From Actinomycetes bacterium (lineage in GTDB: Bacteria; Actinomycetota; Acidimicrobiia; Acidimicrobiales; Palsa-688), in the NCBI GenBank assembly GCA_021827225.1, contig JAKAXG010000027.1, positions 1 through 15,601 of the forward strand: a stretch of 15,601 nt of DNA, read 5' to 3'. Within the stretch, counting starts at the first letter, position 1. Every line of letters starts with the position of its first letter. Below are positions 6,809 through 13,725 of this stretch, piece by piece. Under the pieces are notes generated by a model. That model made no database searches and was not told where the DNA came from. It saw nothing but the letters and a program-made list of their open reading frames with translations. Position numbers and translations under genes: made by a program.

Positions 6809-7189
6809 TCACTCCCCGGCCAGCGGGCGGGCGAAGCTCAGCTCGTGACCGTCCGGGTCGCGGATGTGGAAATAGCGCTCACCCCAGGTGGCGTCGGCGG
6901 GAGACGTCGCAGGCCGCAAACCCGATGCGACAGCCCGGGCGTGCATCTCGTCGACGTCATCGACGTAGAAGATCACCCGCCCCCAGATCCCCTGCCGGGA
7001 GGAACCGGCCGGGTCGAGCTGCAGGTTCAGGTAGCCGGCGCCCGCCGCGAAGCTGGTGAACGAGGCGCCGACGCCCCCGTACAGCAGGTGGAACCCGAGG
7101 GCCTGGTAGAAGCCGACGGCCGTGCCCATGTCGGTGGTGAGCAGAGTCACCGCGCTGATGCCTCGAACGGGTCCCGAACCTGCCGGCAC
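6809..7189 (-). CDS. VOC superfamily (glyoxalase/bleomycin-resistance/dioxygenase fold) protein
   Basis: This is a single VOC domain of about 119-126 residues made of two beta-alpha-beta-beta-beta units. The first is ISAVTLLTTDMGTAVGFYQALGF and the second VIFYVDDVDEMHARAVASG followed by WGERYFHIRDPDGHELSFARP. The D-P-D-G-H-E-L-S-F ending is the classic VOC terminal strand and carries the last metal-ligand Glu. The first-strand position holds Thr/Leu rather than His, so the usual four-ligand metal site looks incomplete and a binding or resistance role is as likely as catalysis. The start is uncertain: GTG 7189 keeps the whole first strand, while GTG 7150 has a GAGG ten bases upstream. It lies 40 bases downstream of the C-S lyase gene on the same strand and may be co-transcribed with it. 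Confidence 0.8.
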   Translation of the reverse strand: MPAGSGPVRGISAVTLLTTDMGTAVGFYQALGFHLLYGGVGASFTSFAAGAGYLNLQLDPAGSSRQGIWGRVIFYVDDVDEMHARAVASGLRPATSPADATWGERYFHIRDPDGHELSFARPLAGE

Positions 7190-7229
7190 CCGACCCAGCT
7201 TGCCACGGAAGCGGCCGCGCCGGCCGGGG

Positions 7230-8441
7230 TCAGGTGACGGAGGCGACAGCCGCACCCATCCGCTCCACCGCTTCGGTGAGCAGACTGGTGGAGGTGGCGA
7301 AGTTGAGGCGTGCGCAGCGCTCGCCGCCGGAGCCGAAGGCAGGACCGGAGCTGAGCAGCACCCGGGCGTGCTCGAGGAACCAGGCGGCGGCGCCGACGCG
7401 GGCGCTGGCGTCGCCCCGGACCGGGCCACCGTCCCCGTCGAGCGCCTCCAGCGCCGGCAGGCCCTCGAAGTCGAGCCACGCCAGGTAGGTCGCCGCCCCG
7501 GGACGCCAGCGCGCCGAGGGCAGGTGAGCCGCCAGCAGGTCGGCGAGCAGGGCACGGTTGCGTCCGAGGCCGTCGAGGACCTCGTCCAACCATTCCCGGC
7601 CGTGACGCAGCGCCGCGGTGTGGGCGAGCACTCCGAGGTGGCTGGAGCCGTGGCTCACCTCTTCGGGGATCCGGGCCAGGTCGTCGGCGGCCTCGGCGCC
7701 GGCGAAGGCGAGGGCGGCCTTGAGACCGGGCAGGTTCCAGCCCTTGGAGGCGGAGACGAGGACAAAGCCCCGGCCGGCGCCGGGCACGGACAGGTAGGGG
7801 GTGAAGGTGGCGCCGGGCAGCACCAGAGGGGCGTGGATCTCGTCGGCCACCACCCGCACGCCGGTGGACTCGGCAGCCGCGGCCACCCCGGCCAGCTCCT
7901 CCGCCGTGTGCACGGTGCCGGTCGGGTTGTGGGGATTGCAGAGGAGGAACGCCGCCGGTCCGTCGGCGGCCACCTCAGCGAACTTCTGCGCCAGCGCCGG
8001 CAGGTCGAGGCGCCGCTCGGCGGTCAGGGGCACCTCGACGACCCGCCGCCCGAGGTGCTCGCTGAAGGCGTAGAACGGCGGGTACACGGGCGGCGTGACC
8101 ACCACCGCGTCGCCCGGCCCGGTGACCAGCTTCAACAACTCGACCGCCCCCAGCATGACGTCGGGGACGGCGGCGCTGCGGGCCACGTCGAACCCGGCGA
8201 AGCCCCAGCGGTCGGCGGCGAAGGCGGCGTAGGCGTCGGCGTAGTCGCTGCCGTAGGAGTAGCCGGTGTCCCCTCGGCCGAGGGCATCACACAGCACCTC
8301 GAGGATGGGCGACGCCGGCATGACGTCCATCTCGGCCACCCACAGGGGCAGCACGTCGGGATCGGCGGCCCGCCATTTGGCGCTCGTCCGCTGCCTGAGC
8401 TGCCGGACAGTCAGGTCGAAAGGGTAAGTGTCGGCGACCAC
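7230..8441 (-). CDS. MalY/PatB family PLP-dependent C-S lyase (aminotransferase fold)
   Basis: This 403-residue fold-type I PLP enzyme is full length. MalY/PatB hallmarks are visible: KWRAADPDVLPLWVAEMDV near the N-terminus, GDTGYSYG at about 57-64, Asn172 in CNPHNPTG, Asp200 in VADEIHAPL, the Schiff-base Lys233 in SASKGWNLPGLK, and a C-terminal Arg in RLNFA that would bind the substrate carboxylate. The family cleaves cystathionine or cysteine S-conjugates to pyruvate, ammonia and a thiol. It acts in the cytoplasm, in methionine supply or detoxification. The GTG 8441 start is supported by a -10 box six bases upstream. The next gene downstream is a VOC protein; the next one upstream is a sedolisin separated by a hairpin. 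Cystathionine beta-lyase is likely, but aminotransferase activity cannot be excluded. Confidence 0.9.
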   Translation of the reverse strand: MVADTYPFDLTVRQLRQRTSAKWRAADPDVLPLWVAEMDVMPASPILEVLCDALGRGDTGYSYGSDYADAYAAFAADRWGFAGFDVARSAAVPDVMLGAVELLKLVTGPGDAVVVTPPVYPPFYAFSEHLGRRVVEVPLTAERRLDLPALAQKFAEVAADGPAAFLLCNPHNPTGTVHTAEELAGVAAAAESTGVRVVADEIHAPLVLPGATFTPYLSVPGAGRGFVLVSASKGWNLPGLKAALAFAGAEAADDLARIPEEVSHGSSHLGVLAHTAALRHGREWLDEVLDGLGRNRALLADLLAAHLPSARWRPGAATYLAWLDFEGLPALEALDGDGGPVRGDASARVGAAAWFLEHARVLLSSGPAFGSGGERCARLNFATSTSLLTEAVERMGAAVASVT

Positions 8442-8447
8442 GGGCGG

Positions 8448-8453
8448 ACGCTA
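8448..8453 (-). promoter_or_regulatory. Leaderless -10 box of the C-S lyase gene
   Basis: TAGCGT on the minus strand is followed by six bases and then GTG 8441, with no Shine-Dalgarno sequence. This fixes the GTG as start and suggests the gene is transcribed separately from the sedolisin gene upstream. Confidence 0.5.
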
Positions 8454-8484
8454 CCCGCTTTGCGTGGGTTGACTCCCGGACCTG

Positions 8485-8504
8485 CCGGCGCCGTTCGGTG
8501 CCGG
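8485..8504 (-). terminator. Hairpin after the sedolisin gene
   Basis: CCGGCGCC and GGTGCCGG pair over 8 bases (one G-U type mismatch depending on strand) around a 4-base loop, beginning four bases past the sedolisin stop. No U-tract follows. It sits between the sedolisin gene and the -10 box of the C-S lyase gene. Confidence 0.4.
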
Positions 8505-8508
8505 GGCG

Positions 8509-10071
8509 CTAGCCGAGAGCGCCGACGACCCGGGTGCCGGCCGGGCTTCCCAGCCCGGTGCAGGCGTCCCAGCCGGGACCGGCCTGGTAGGCGCCGTTGC
8601 TGCCCGAGGTTATGTCCCGGAAGGCGACCGGGTTCTTGTACAGCAGCGGGTTGACGAAGCCCATCGGGTGGCCGATCCGCTGCCCGGCGAGCGCGATGAG
8701 GGCCGACCACAGCGGGGCCACGGCGCTCGTCCCGCCGACGACGGTGTCGGTCCCGTCGACCCGCACCTGGTAGCCGGTTGCCGGATCGGCGTCGCCGGCC
8801 ACGTCGGGTACGCCCCGGCCGGCTCCGCCTCCCGGGTTGGCGGAAGGGGGCACGCCGGCACCGCCCTGCCAGGCCGGCACCGGGAACACGGCGCTCACCC
8901 CGCCGCCGGTGGCGCCGTCGGCGGGCTGGTCGTTCCATACCACCTCCGAGGCCACGGCCGAGCCGGACATGACCAGACTGGTGCCGCCGCAGGCCAGGAC
9001 GCGGGGGCTGGAGGCGGGGTAGTCGACGTGGTTGCGGCCGTCGCCCACCCCGTCGGTGGAGCCGTTGTCGCCGGCCGCCACGCACACCGTCACCCCCACC
9101 AGGGCGGCGTCGGTCAGGACGTTCTCGAACGCCGTGCGGGCCGTGGCGGTGTAGTTGCTCTCCGGGCCGCCCCACGAGATGGAGATGGCACACGGCTGGT
9201 TGGTCGAGTCGTGCACGGCGGCGGACACGGCATCGACGAAGCCCTGGTCGGTGTTGGGGGCGAAGTAGACCACCAGGCGGGATCCGTTGGCCACGGCGCC
9301 GGCGACCTCGAGGTCCAGCATCACCTCGCCGTCGGGCCCGGACGGGTCACCGGTGGGAGCGTTGGCCCCGCCGTCTACCGGCACGTCCTGAACCACCGGG
9401 ACCCGCAGCCCCAGATTGGTGAAGTAGGTGGCCAGGTCGTCCGGGCGGTAACCGCCGCCCAACTCTACGAAGGCGATGGTCCGGCCGCTTCCGTCAACGT
9501 CCTGCGGGTAGTCGTACGCCGCCGCGACCTGCACCGGGGTGTACGACGTCCCGCCCCGGGCGGCCGGCCGCAGGCGGAAGTCGGCCTGCGGGCGGTCGTC
9601 CAGGCCGAGCACGGCGACCACCGCCGGCACCAGTTCCGGCGCCACGGAGACCGGGCCGGTGTGGCCCCGGTACGTGCCTCCGGGGTGCTCGAAGCGCTCC
9701 AGGTTGACACGGAACGCGTCGTTCATGGCCGGGGCCGGGCCGGCCAGCACCACCCGCCGCCGGGGCCGGTCGACCTCGGTGACCTCGAGGCCGTGGGCGG
9801 CGGCGAAGCGCTGCACGGCGGCCACGTCGGCTGCGGAGGCGCCCCGGCGGAGGGCCAGGTCCTCCCGGCTCAGGTACGGCCGCTCGGGGGCCGGGCGGTC
9901 GCCCATCGCCTCGATGTCGGGAACGTCGCCGGCCCGCTCCGGATCCGGGCGGAGCACCACCGTGACCTCGACACGCTCGTCGGGGCCGAGCCGCCCGGCG
10001 GAGGAGGCCCCGGCCAGGAGGGGTCGCTCGGAGCCGGGCAGGCTCACGTATTCGTCGGAGGCAGCGGTCAT
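8509..10071 (-). CDS. Kumamolisin-like sedolisin (S53 serine-carboxyl peptidase) with prodomain
   Basis: This 520-residue protein has a prodomain (about 1-175, Pro-kuma_activ type, including GPVSVAPELVPAVVAVLGLD) and a sedolisin catalytic domain from about TSYTPVQVAAAYDYP onward. The catalytic residues are Glu249 and Asp253 in DGEVMLDLEVAG, oxyanion Asp335 in AAGDNGSTDG and nucleophile Ser449 in GGTSAVAP. Their spacings (4, 86 and 200 from the Glu) equal those of kumamolisin E78/D82/D164/S278. The C-terminal calcium site is present as RDI (486-487) and GWDACTG (D502). These endopeptidases self-activate at acid pH. No signal peptide or hydrophobic N-terminus is visible, so the export route is unclear. 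ATG 10071 has a GAGGAG site six bases upstream, unlike the leaderless genes around it. Neighbours give no pathway clue. Confidence 0.93.
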   Translation of the reverse strand: MTAASDEYVSLPGSERPLLAGASSAGRLGPDERVEVTVVLRPDPERAGDVPDIEAMGDRPAPERPYLSREDLALRRGASAADVAAVQRFAAAHGLEVTEVDRPRRRVVLAGPAPAMNDAFRVNLERFEHPGGTYRGHTGPVSVAPELVPAVVAVLGLDDRPQADFRLRPAARGGTSYTPVQVAAAYDYPQDVDGSGRTIAFVELGGGYRPDDLATYFTNLGLRVPVVQDVPVDGGANAPTGDPSGPDGEVMLDLEVAGAVANGSRLVVYFAPNTDQGFVDAVSAAVHDSTNQPCAISISWGGPESNYTATARTAFENVLTDAALVGVTVCVAAGDNGSTDGVGDGRNHVDYPASSPRVLACGGTSLVMSGSAVASEVVWNDQPADGATGGGVSAVFPVPAWQGGAGVPPSANPGGGAGRGVPDVAGDADPATGYQVRVDGTDTVVGGTSAVAPLWSALIALAGQRIGHPMGFVNPLLYKNPVAFRDITSGSNGAYQAGPGWDACTGLGSPAGTRVVGALG

Positions 10072-10290
10072 GGCGTACTCCTCGGGTCGCGGGGCTGCGC
10101 CCCTTCCTCACCCTCCGGTCTACCCCTTTCGGCGGCCACCCCCACCTGCGGGTCAGCGGTCCGCCCCCGGCCCGATGGTCCGGCTTTGGCGGTTAGGGCC
10201 TTTGGTCGGTGTTGAACGGCTCCGGTGCCACCTCATACTCGGCGTGCTGCTCAGCCGCTTTGTCTCGGCGCATGAGCAGGCCAGTCTGAT
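10072..10290. promoter_or_regulatory. Divergent intergenic region between sedolisin and the ATPase operon
   Basis: These 219 bases separate two divergent genes and hold their promoters. The sedolisin side has the GAGGAG ribosome site just before ATG 10071 and a short GGGGC-TGC-GCCCC hairpin at 10091-10103 in its leader. The ATPase side holds the TTGAAC/CATACT promoter candidate. I recognise no riboswitch; in particular I do not see the conserved core of the c-di-AMP (ydaO) or Mg2+ types. Confidence 0.5.
10212..10239 (+). promoter_or_regulatory. Candidate sigma-70-type promoter of the ATPase-RCK operon
   Basis: TTGAAC (10212-10217) and CATACT (10234-10239) are separated by 16 bases, each matching four of six consensus bases. 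Initiation near 10246 would leave a leader of about 45 bases before ATG 10291, which has only a weak GAGCAGG as a ribosome site. The assignment is by eye. Confidence 0.35.
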
Positions 10291-13077
10291 ATGGCTTACA
10301 GCGATCCCGGGCAGATCCAGACCCTGACGATCTCCTCCGCCTTCGCGGCGTTGGACAGCTCCCGGCGAGGGCTCGGTCCGGCCGAAGCGGCACGGCGGCG
10401 AGATCTGGTGGGAGCCAACCTGCTGCCGCGCCCTCAGCCGCGATCGGTCGTCACCGAGCTGCTGGCCCAGCTGGCGAACATGTTCGCCGTGGTGCTGATG
10501 GTCGCCGCCGGCGTCACGTTCACCATCTTCTTCGCCAGCTCCCCGCGGGATATAGCCAACCTGGAACTGGCGTTCGGAATCCTCGGCGTGGTGGCGCTCA
10601 ACGCGCTCATCGGCTTCGCCCAGGAGCACTCGGCGGAAAGGACGGCAGAGGCGCTCCAGGCGATGGTCCCGCACCGGGCGCGGGTGCTGAGAGCCGGCGA
10701 GCTGCTGGAGGTCGACTCCGAGGATCTGGTACCCGGCGATGTGGTGAGCCTGGAGGCCGGCGACGCGGTGCCGGCCGACTGCCGGGCGGTGGAGGTCCAC
10801 GACCTGGCGGTGGAGATGGCCGCCATCACAGGTGAGAGCGAACCGGTTCGACGCATCGCCGACCCGGTGACCACCGAGCAGGTCACCGACTCCCGCAACT
10901 GTCTGTTCATGGGCACCTCGATCACCAACGGATCAGGTAAGGCGGTGGTGTACGCCACGGGCCTGAGAACGGAGTTCGGGCGTATCTACCAGCTCACCGC
11001 TGCGCTCCCGCCCGAGCCGAGCCCGCTGCAGCACCAGGTCTCGGACATGGCCCGGCGGGTGGCTGCGGTGGCCATCTCGGCCGGGGCGCTGCTGTTCCTG
11101 TTGCGGGTGCTGAGCGGCCACCCGGCGGCGCTGTCGTTCGTCTTCGCGTTGGGGGTGATGGTGGCGCTGGTGCCGGAGGGGCTTCCGGCGACGTTGTCGG
11201 TCTCGCTGGCCATCGGCGTGCGGCGTATGGCCGGCCAGAACGCGCTGATCAAAAGGCTGGCAGCGGTCGAAGCGTTGGGTTCCACCACGGTGATCTGCAC
11301 CGACAAGACCGGCACTTTGACCAAAGCGGAGATGACCGTCCAGCGGATCTGGCAATCGGGCCGGTTCCACTCCGTGTCGGGGGCCGGATACCGCCCCGAG
11401 GGGCGGGTGGAGGACCCCTCCTCGGTGAGCGAGCTGATCCGGGTGGCCGCCCTGTGCTGCGACGCTCGCCTGGTCGAATCGCCGGACGACCACGACTGGC
11501 GGGTTCTGGGCGACACCACCGAGGGAGCCATCCTGGTCGCGGCGGCCAAAGCGGGGGTCGACCTGGCCGCCGAGCAGGACCGCAGCCGGCGGGTGGCGAC
11601 CTTCCCGTTCGACCCCGACCGCAAGCTGATGAGCACCATCAATCAGACGGGGAACGGGTTCGAGGCATACGTGAAAGGCTCCCCGGAGGCGGTCCTGCAG
11701 CGCTGCACGAACATCTCCTGGCACGGCCACACCACCGGGATCAGCCCCCACCAGCGCCAGGAGATCAAGGCGGCGAACGACTCGATGGCCACCGAGGCCA
11801 TGAGGGTACTGGCGGTCGCGGTGCGCCGCCTGCCGTCCCGGCGCGCCCGCCAGGACGAAGTGGAGCGCGACCTGACCTTCCTGGGGCTGGTGGGGATGAA
11901 CGACCCGCCCCGAGCGGAGGTCGCCGCTGCCGTCGGATCCTGCCAGCGGGCAGGGATCAGGATCCTCATGGTCACAGGGGACTACGGGTTGACCGGCGAG
12001 GCGATCGCCCGACGGGTCGGGATCGTCGGGGAAGGGGTCGCCCACGTGGTCACCGGCGCCGAGCTGGATCTGATGGACGACGACAAGCTCGCCGCCACGC
12101 TGTCGGAAGATCGACTGCTCTTCGCCCGGGCCCGGCCCGAGCACAAACTGCGGGTCGTCACCGCCCTGGAACGGGCCGGCCAGATCGTCGCCGTGACAGG
12201 GGACGGCGCCAACGACGCCCCTGCCCTCAAACGGGCCAGCATCGGCGTGGCGATGGGACGGACTGGCACCGACGTGGCCCGCTCGGCGGCCGTGATGGTC
12301 CTCCTCGATGACTCCTTCGCGTCCATCGCCCGAGCCGTCGAGTTGGGGAGAGGGGTGTATCAGAATATCCGCCGGTTCCTGGTGTACCTCTTCAGCCACA
12401 ACCTGGCCGAACTGGCGCCGATCCTGGCTGGCGCCTTCGTCGGTTTTCCGCTGGTGCCGCTCAGCGCCCTGCAGGTCCTGGCCATCGACCTCGGCTCCGA
12501 CGTGATGCCCGCCCTGGCCCTCGGTGCCGAGCAGCCGGAGCCGGGAACCATGGACCGACCACCCCGGCCCCGCTCCGAGCGCCTGTTCAACTGGGCCCTG
12601 GTACGCCGTTTCCTGTTTCTCGGCGCCATCCAGTCGGCCGGAGTCGTGTTCGCCTTCTTCTGGCGCATACACAGTGCCCACCTTCCGTTCGGCGCTTTCA
12701 CCGACGCCAACCCGACCTACCGTGAAGCTCTCACCATGTCCCAGGCGGGAATAGTGGTGAGCCAGTTCTTCAACAGCTTCGCCGTGCGCACCGACCGGCA
12801 GTCCATCTTCCGGGTCGGGCTGCTCACCAACCCGTTTCTCATCGCGGCCGGCTGTCTCGGGGTGGGTCTGGTTGCGGCCATCAGCTACGTGCCCGCCCTG
12901 CAATCGGTGTTCCACACCGCTCCGCTTCGCTTGTCGGACTGGCTGCTGCTGACCGGCTTCGGTGCCGCCCTGCTGCTCGCCGACGAGGTGCGCAAGGCCT
13001 GGCACCGCCGCGTGGACCGCCGCACCAACGGCCCGGAACACCCGGCCACAGCGAAGGAGGCCATCCCGTGCACGTAG
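10291..13077 (+). CDS. P2-type cation-transporting ATPase resembling the Na,K-ATPase (P2C) alpha subunit
   Basis: This 928-residue P-type ATPase has an N-terminal cation-ATPase domain, actuator TGES (180-183), phosphorylated Asp338 in CTDKTGTLT, nucleotide-domain KGSPE (462-466) and hinge TGDGANDAPAL (636-646), with about ten membrane helices. M4 has VALVPEGLPAT (Glu296 region). M5 reads YLFSHNLAELAP (Asn704, Glu707) and M6 AIDLGSDVMPALAL (Asp733, Ser736, Asp737). M6 is closer to the CIDLGTDMVPA of Na,K/H,K-ATPases than to the WVNLVTDGLPA of SERCA. M8 has SQFFNSFAVRTDRQSIF, with Gln825 and Asn828 near the third-Na site of Na,K-ATPase. A monovalent cation pump (Na+ or H+ out, possibly K+ in) is inferred, but Ca2+ cannot be excluded. 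The stop overlaps the first RCK gene by ten bases. Confidence 0.93.
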   Translation: MAYSDPGQIQTLTISSAFAALDSSRRGLGPAEAARRRDLVGANLLPRPQPRSVVTELLAQLANMFAVVLMVAAGVTFTIFFASSPRDIANLELAFGILGVVALNALIGFAQEHSAERTAEALQAMVPHRARVLRAGELLEVDSEDLVPGDVVSLEAGDAVPADCRAVEVHDLAVEMAAITGESEPVRRIADPVTTEQVTDSRNCLFMGTSITNGSGKAVVYATGLRTEFGRIYQLTAALPPEPSPLQHQVSDMARRVAAVAISAGALLFLLRVLSGHPAALSFVFALGVMVALVPEGLPATLSVSLAIGVRRMAGQNALIKRLAAVEALGSTTVICTDKTGTLTKAEMTVQRIWQSGRFHSVSGAGYRPEGRVEDPSSVSELIRVAALCCDARLVESPDDHDWRVLGDTTEGAILVAAAKAGVDLAAEQDRSRRVATFPFDPDRKLMSTINQTGNGFEAYVKGSPEAVLQRCTNISWHGHTTGISPHQRQEIKAANDSMATEAMRVLAVAVRRLPSRRARQDEVERDLTFLGLVGMNDPPRAEVAAAVGSCQRAGIRILMVTGDYGLTGEAIARRVGIVGEGVAHVVTGAELDLMDDDKLAATLSEDRLLFARARPEHKLRVVTALERAGQIVAVTGDGANDAPALKRASIGVAMGRTGTDVARSAAVMVLLDDSFASIARAVELGRGVYQNIRRFLVYLFSHNLAELAPILAGAFVGFPLVPLSALQVLAIDLGSDVMPALALGAEQPEPGTMDRPPRPRSERLFNWALVRRFLFLGAIQSAGVVFAFFWRIHSAHLPFGAFTDANPTYREALTMSQAGIVVSQFFNSFAVRTDRQSIFRVGLLTNPFLIAAGCLGVGLVAAISYVPALQSVFHTAPLRLSDWLLLTGFGAALLLADEVRKAWHRRVDRRTNGPEHPATAKEAIPCT
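13054..13060 (+). promoter_or_regulatory. Strong Shine-Dalgarno site of the first RCK gene
   Basis: AAGGAGG lies seven bases before GTG 13068, inside the last codons of the ATPase gene. It fixes the GTG start and the ten-base overlap of the two genes. Confidence 0.75.
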
Positions 13078-13724
13078 TGATCGTGGGCTGCGGGCGCTCC
13101 GGTTCGCATCTGGCGTCCACCGTCGACGCCGAGGGCGACACGGTGGCGGTGGTGGACATCGACGAACACGCCCGGGAGCGTCTGTCGGGCGGCTTCAAGG
13201 GGGTGTTCATCAACGGTGACGGCATGAACCGCACCGTCCTCGAGTCCGCCGGCATCGGGTCAGCTGATGCGTTCGTGGCGGTCAGCTCCAACGACAGCCT
13301 CAACATCGTCTGCGCCCGGATAGCCCGCGACGTCTATCGCGTGCCCCGCGTGGTGGGCCGCCTCCACGACGTCGATCGAGCCCCGGTATGCGCCGAACTG
13401 GGCCTGGCCATGGTCACCTCGGTGCGTATGACCGTCAACCGGATACACCGGATGCTCCGCCACGAGCGCCTCGAACCCGAGCACAGCTTCGGCAACGGGG
13501 AGACGGTACTGGTCCGCTCCCCGGTCCCCGCCTACCTCCAAGGCCGCCCCTTGACCGATTTCAACGTGCCCGGCGAGATCCAGGTGGTAGAAGTCACCAG
13601 CGCCGGGCGGTCCCGGATTCCCGCCGACGGCCAGCTCATCCACCCCGGCGACACCCTCAGCTTCATCGTCGCCGCCACGTCGCTCGACCGGCTGCGGTCA
13701 TTCCTCGGAGGAAGGTGGCACTGA
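13068..13724 (+). CDS. RCK/TrkA-family K+ transport regulator (first of pair)
   Basis: This 218-residue protein has the size of KtrA/CeoB-type RCK proteins. The N-terminal Rossmann fold starts at MHVVIVGCGRSGSHLA (Gly7, Gly9, Gly12) with ribose-binding Asp30 in VAVVDIDEHA. The strand and helix FINGDGMNRTVLESAGI, and then DAFVAVSSNDSLNIV, are typical TrkA_N features. From about residue 140 an RCK_C domain follows, with PAYLQGRPLTDFN and a GDTLSFIVA terminal strand. RCK proteins bind NAD(H), ATP/ADP or c-di-AMP on the cytoplasmic side and gate K+ channels or Trk/Ktr transporters. Here the only adjacent membrane protein is the P-type ATPase, whose gene overlaps this one. The start is the GTG with AAGGAGG seven bases upstream. 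Confidence 0.9.
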   Translation: MHVVIVGCGRSGSHLASTVDAEGDTVAVVDIDEHARERLSGGFKGVFINGDGMNRTVLESAGIGSADAFVAVSSNDSLNIVCARIARDVYRVPRVVGRLHDVDRAPVCAELGLAMVTSVRMTVNRIHRMLRHERLEPEHSFGNGETVLVRSPVPAYLQGRPLTDFNVPGEIQVVEVTSAGRSRIPADGQLIHPGDTLSFIVAATSLDRLRSFLGGRWH

Positions 13725-13725
13725 C

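Noticed and set aside
6791..6810. Run of five T residues at 6796-6800 as an intrinsic terminator
   Set aside because: No stable hairpin precedes it on the plus strand, and on the minus strand it reads as A residues.
7122..8654. Open plus-strand frame of about 510 codons opposite the C-S lyase gene
   Set aside because: The opposite strand encodes a complete PLP enzyme with its active-site motifs; the plus-strand product is low-complexity Gly/Arg/His sequence.
10091..10103. Short GGGGC-TGC-GCCCC hairpin in the sedolisin leader as a regulatory element or riboswitch
   Set aside because: A five-pair stem is expected by chance in 70% G+C DNA, and no riboswitch core is visible.
8668..10215. Open plus-strand frame of about 515 codons opposite the sedolisin gene
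   Set aside because: The sedolisin on the minus strand has all catalytic residues at the expected spacing; the plus-strand product has no domain and biased composition.
10193..10273. Possible 26-codon peptide on the minus strand in the sedolisin/ATPase gap (MRRDKAAEQHAEYE...)
   Set aside because: The composition looks protein-like, but there is no ribosome site and it covers the ATPase promoter candidate; without comparative data it cannot be supported.
10933..13041. Long open frame (about 700 codons) antisense to the ATPase gene
   Set aside because: It mirrors the ATPase coding strand, has no recognisable domain, and is His/Gly/Arg-rich as expected of antisense G+C-rich coding DNA.
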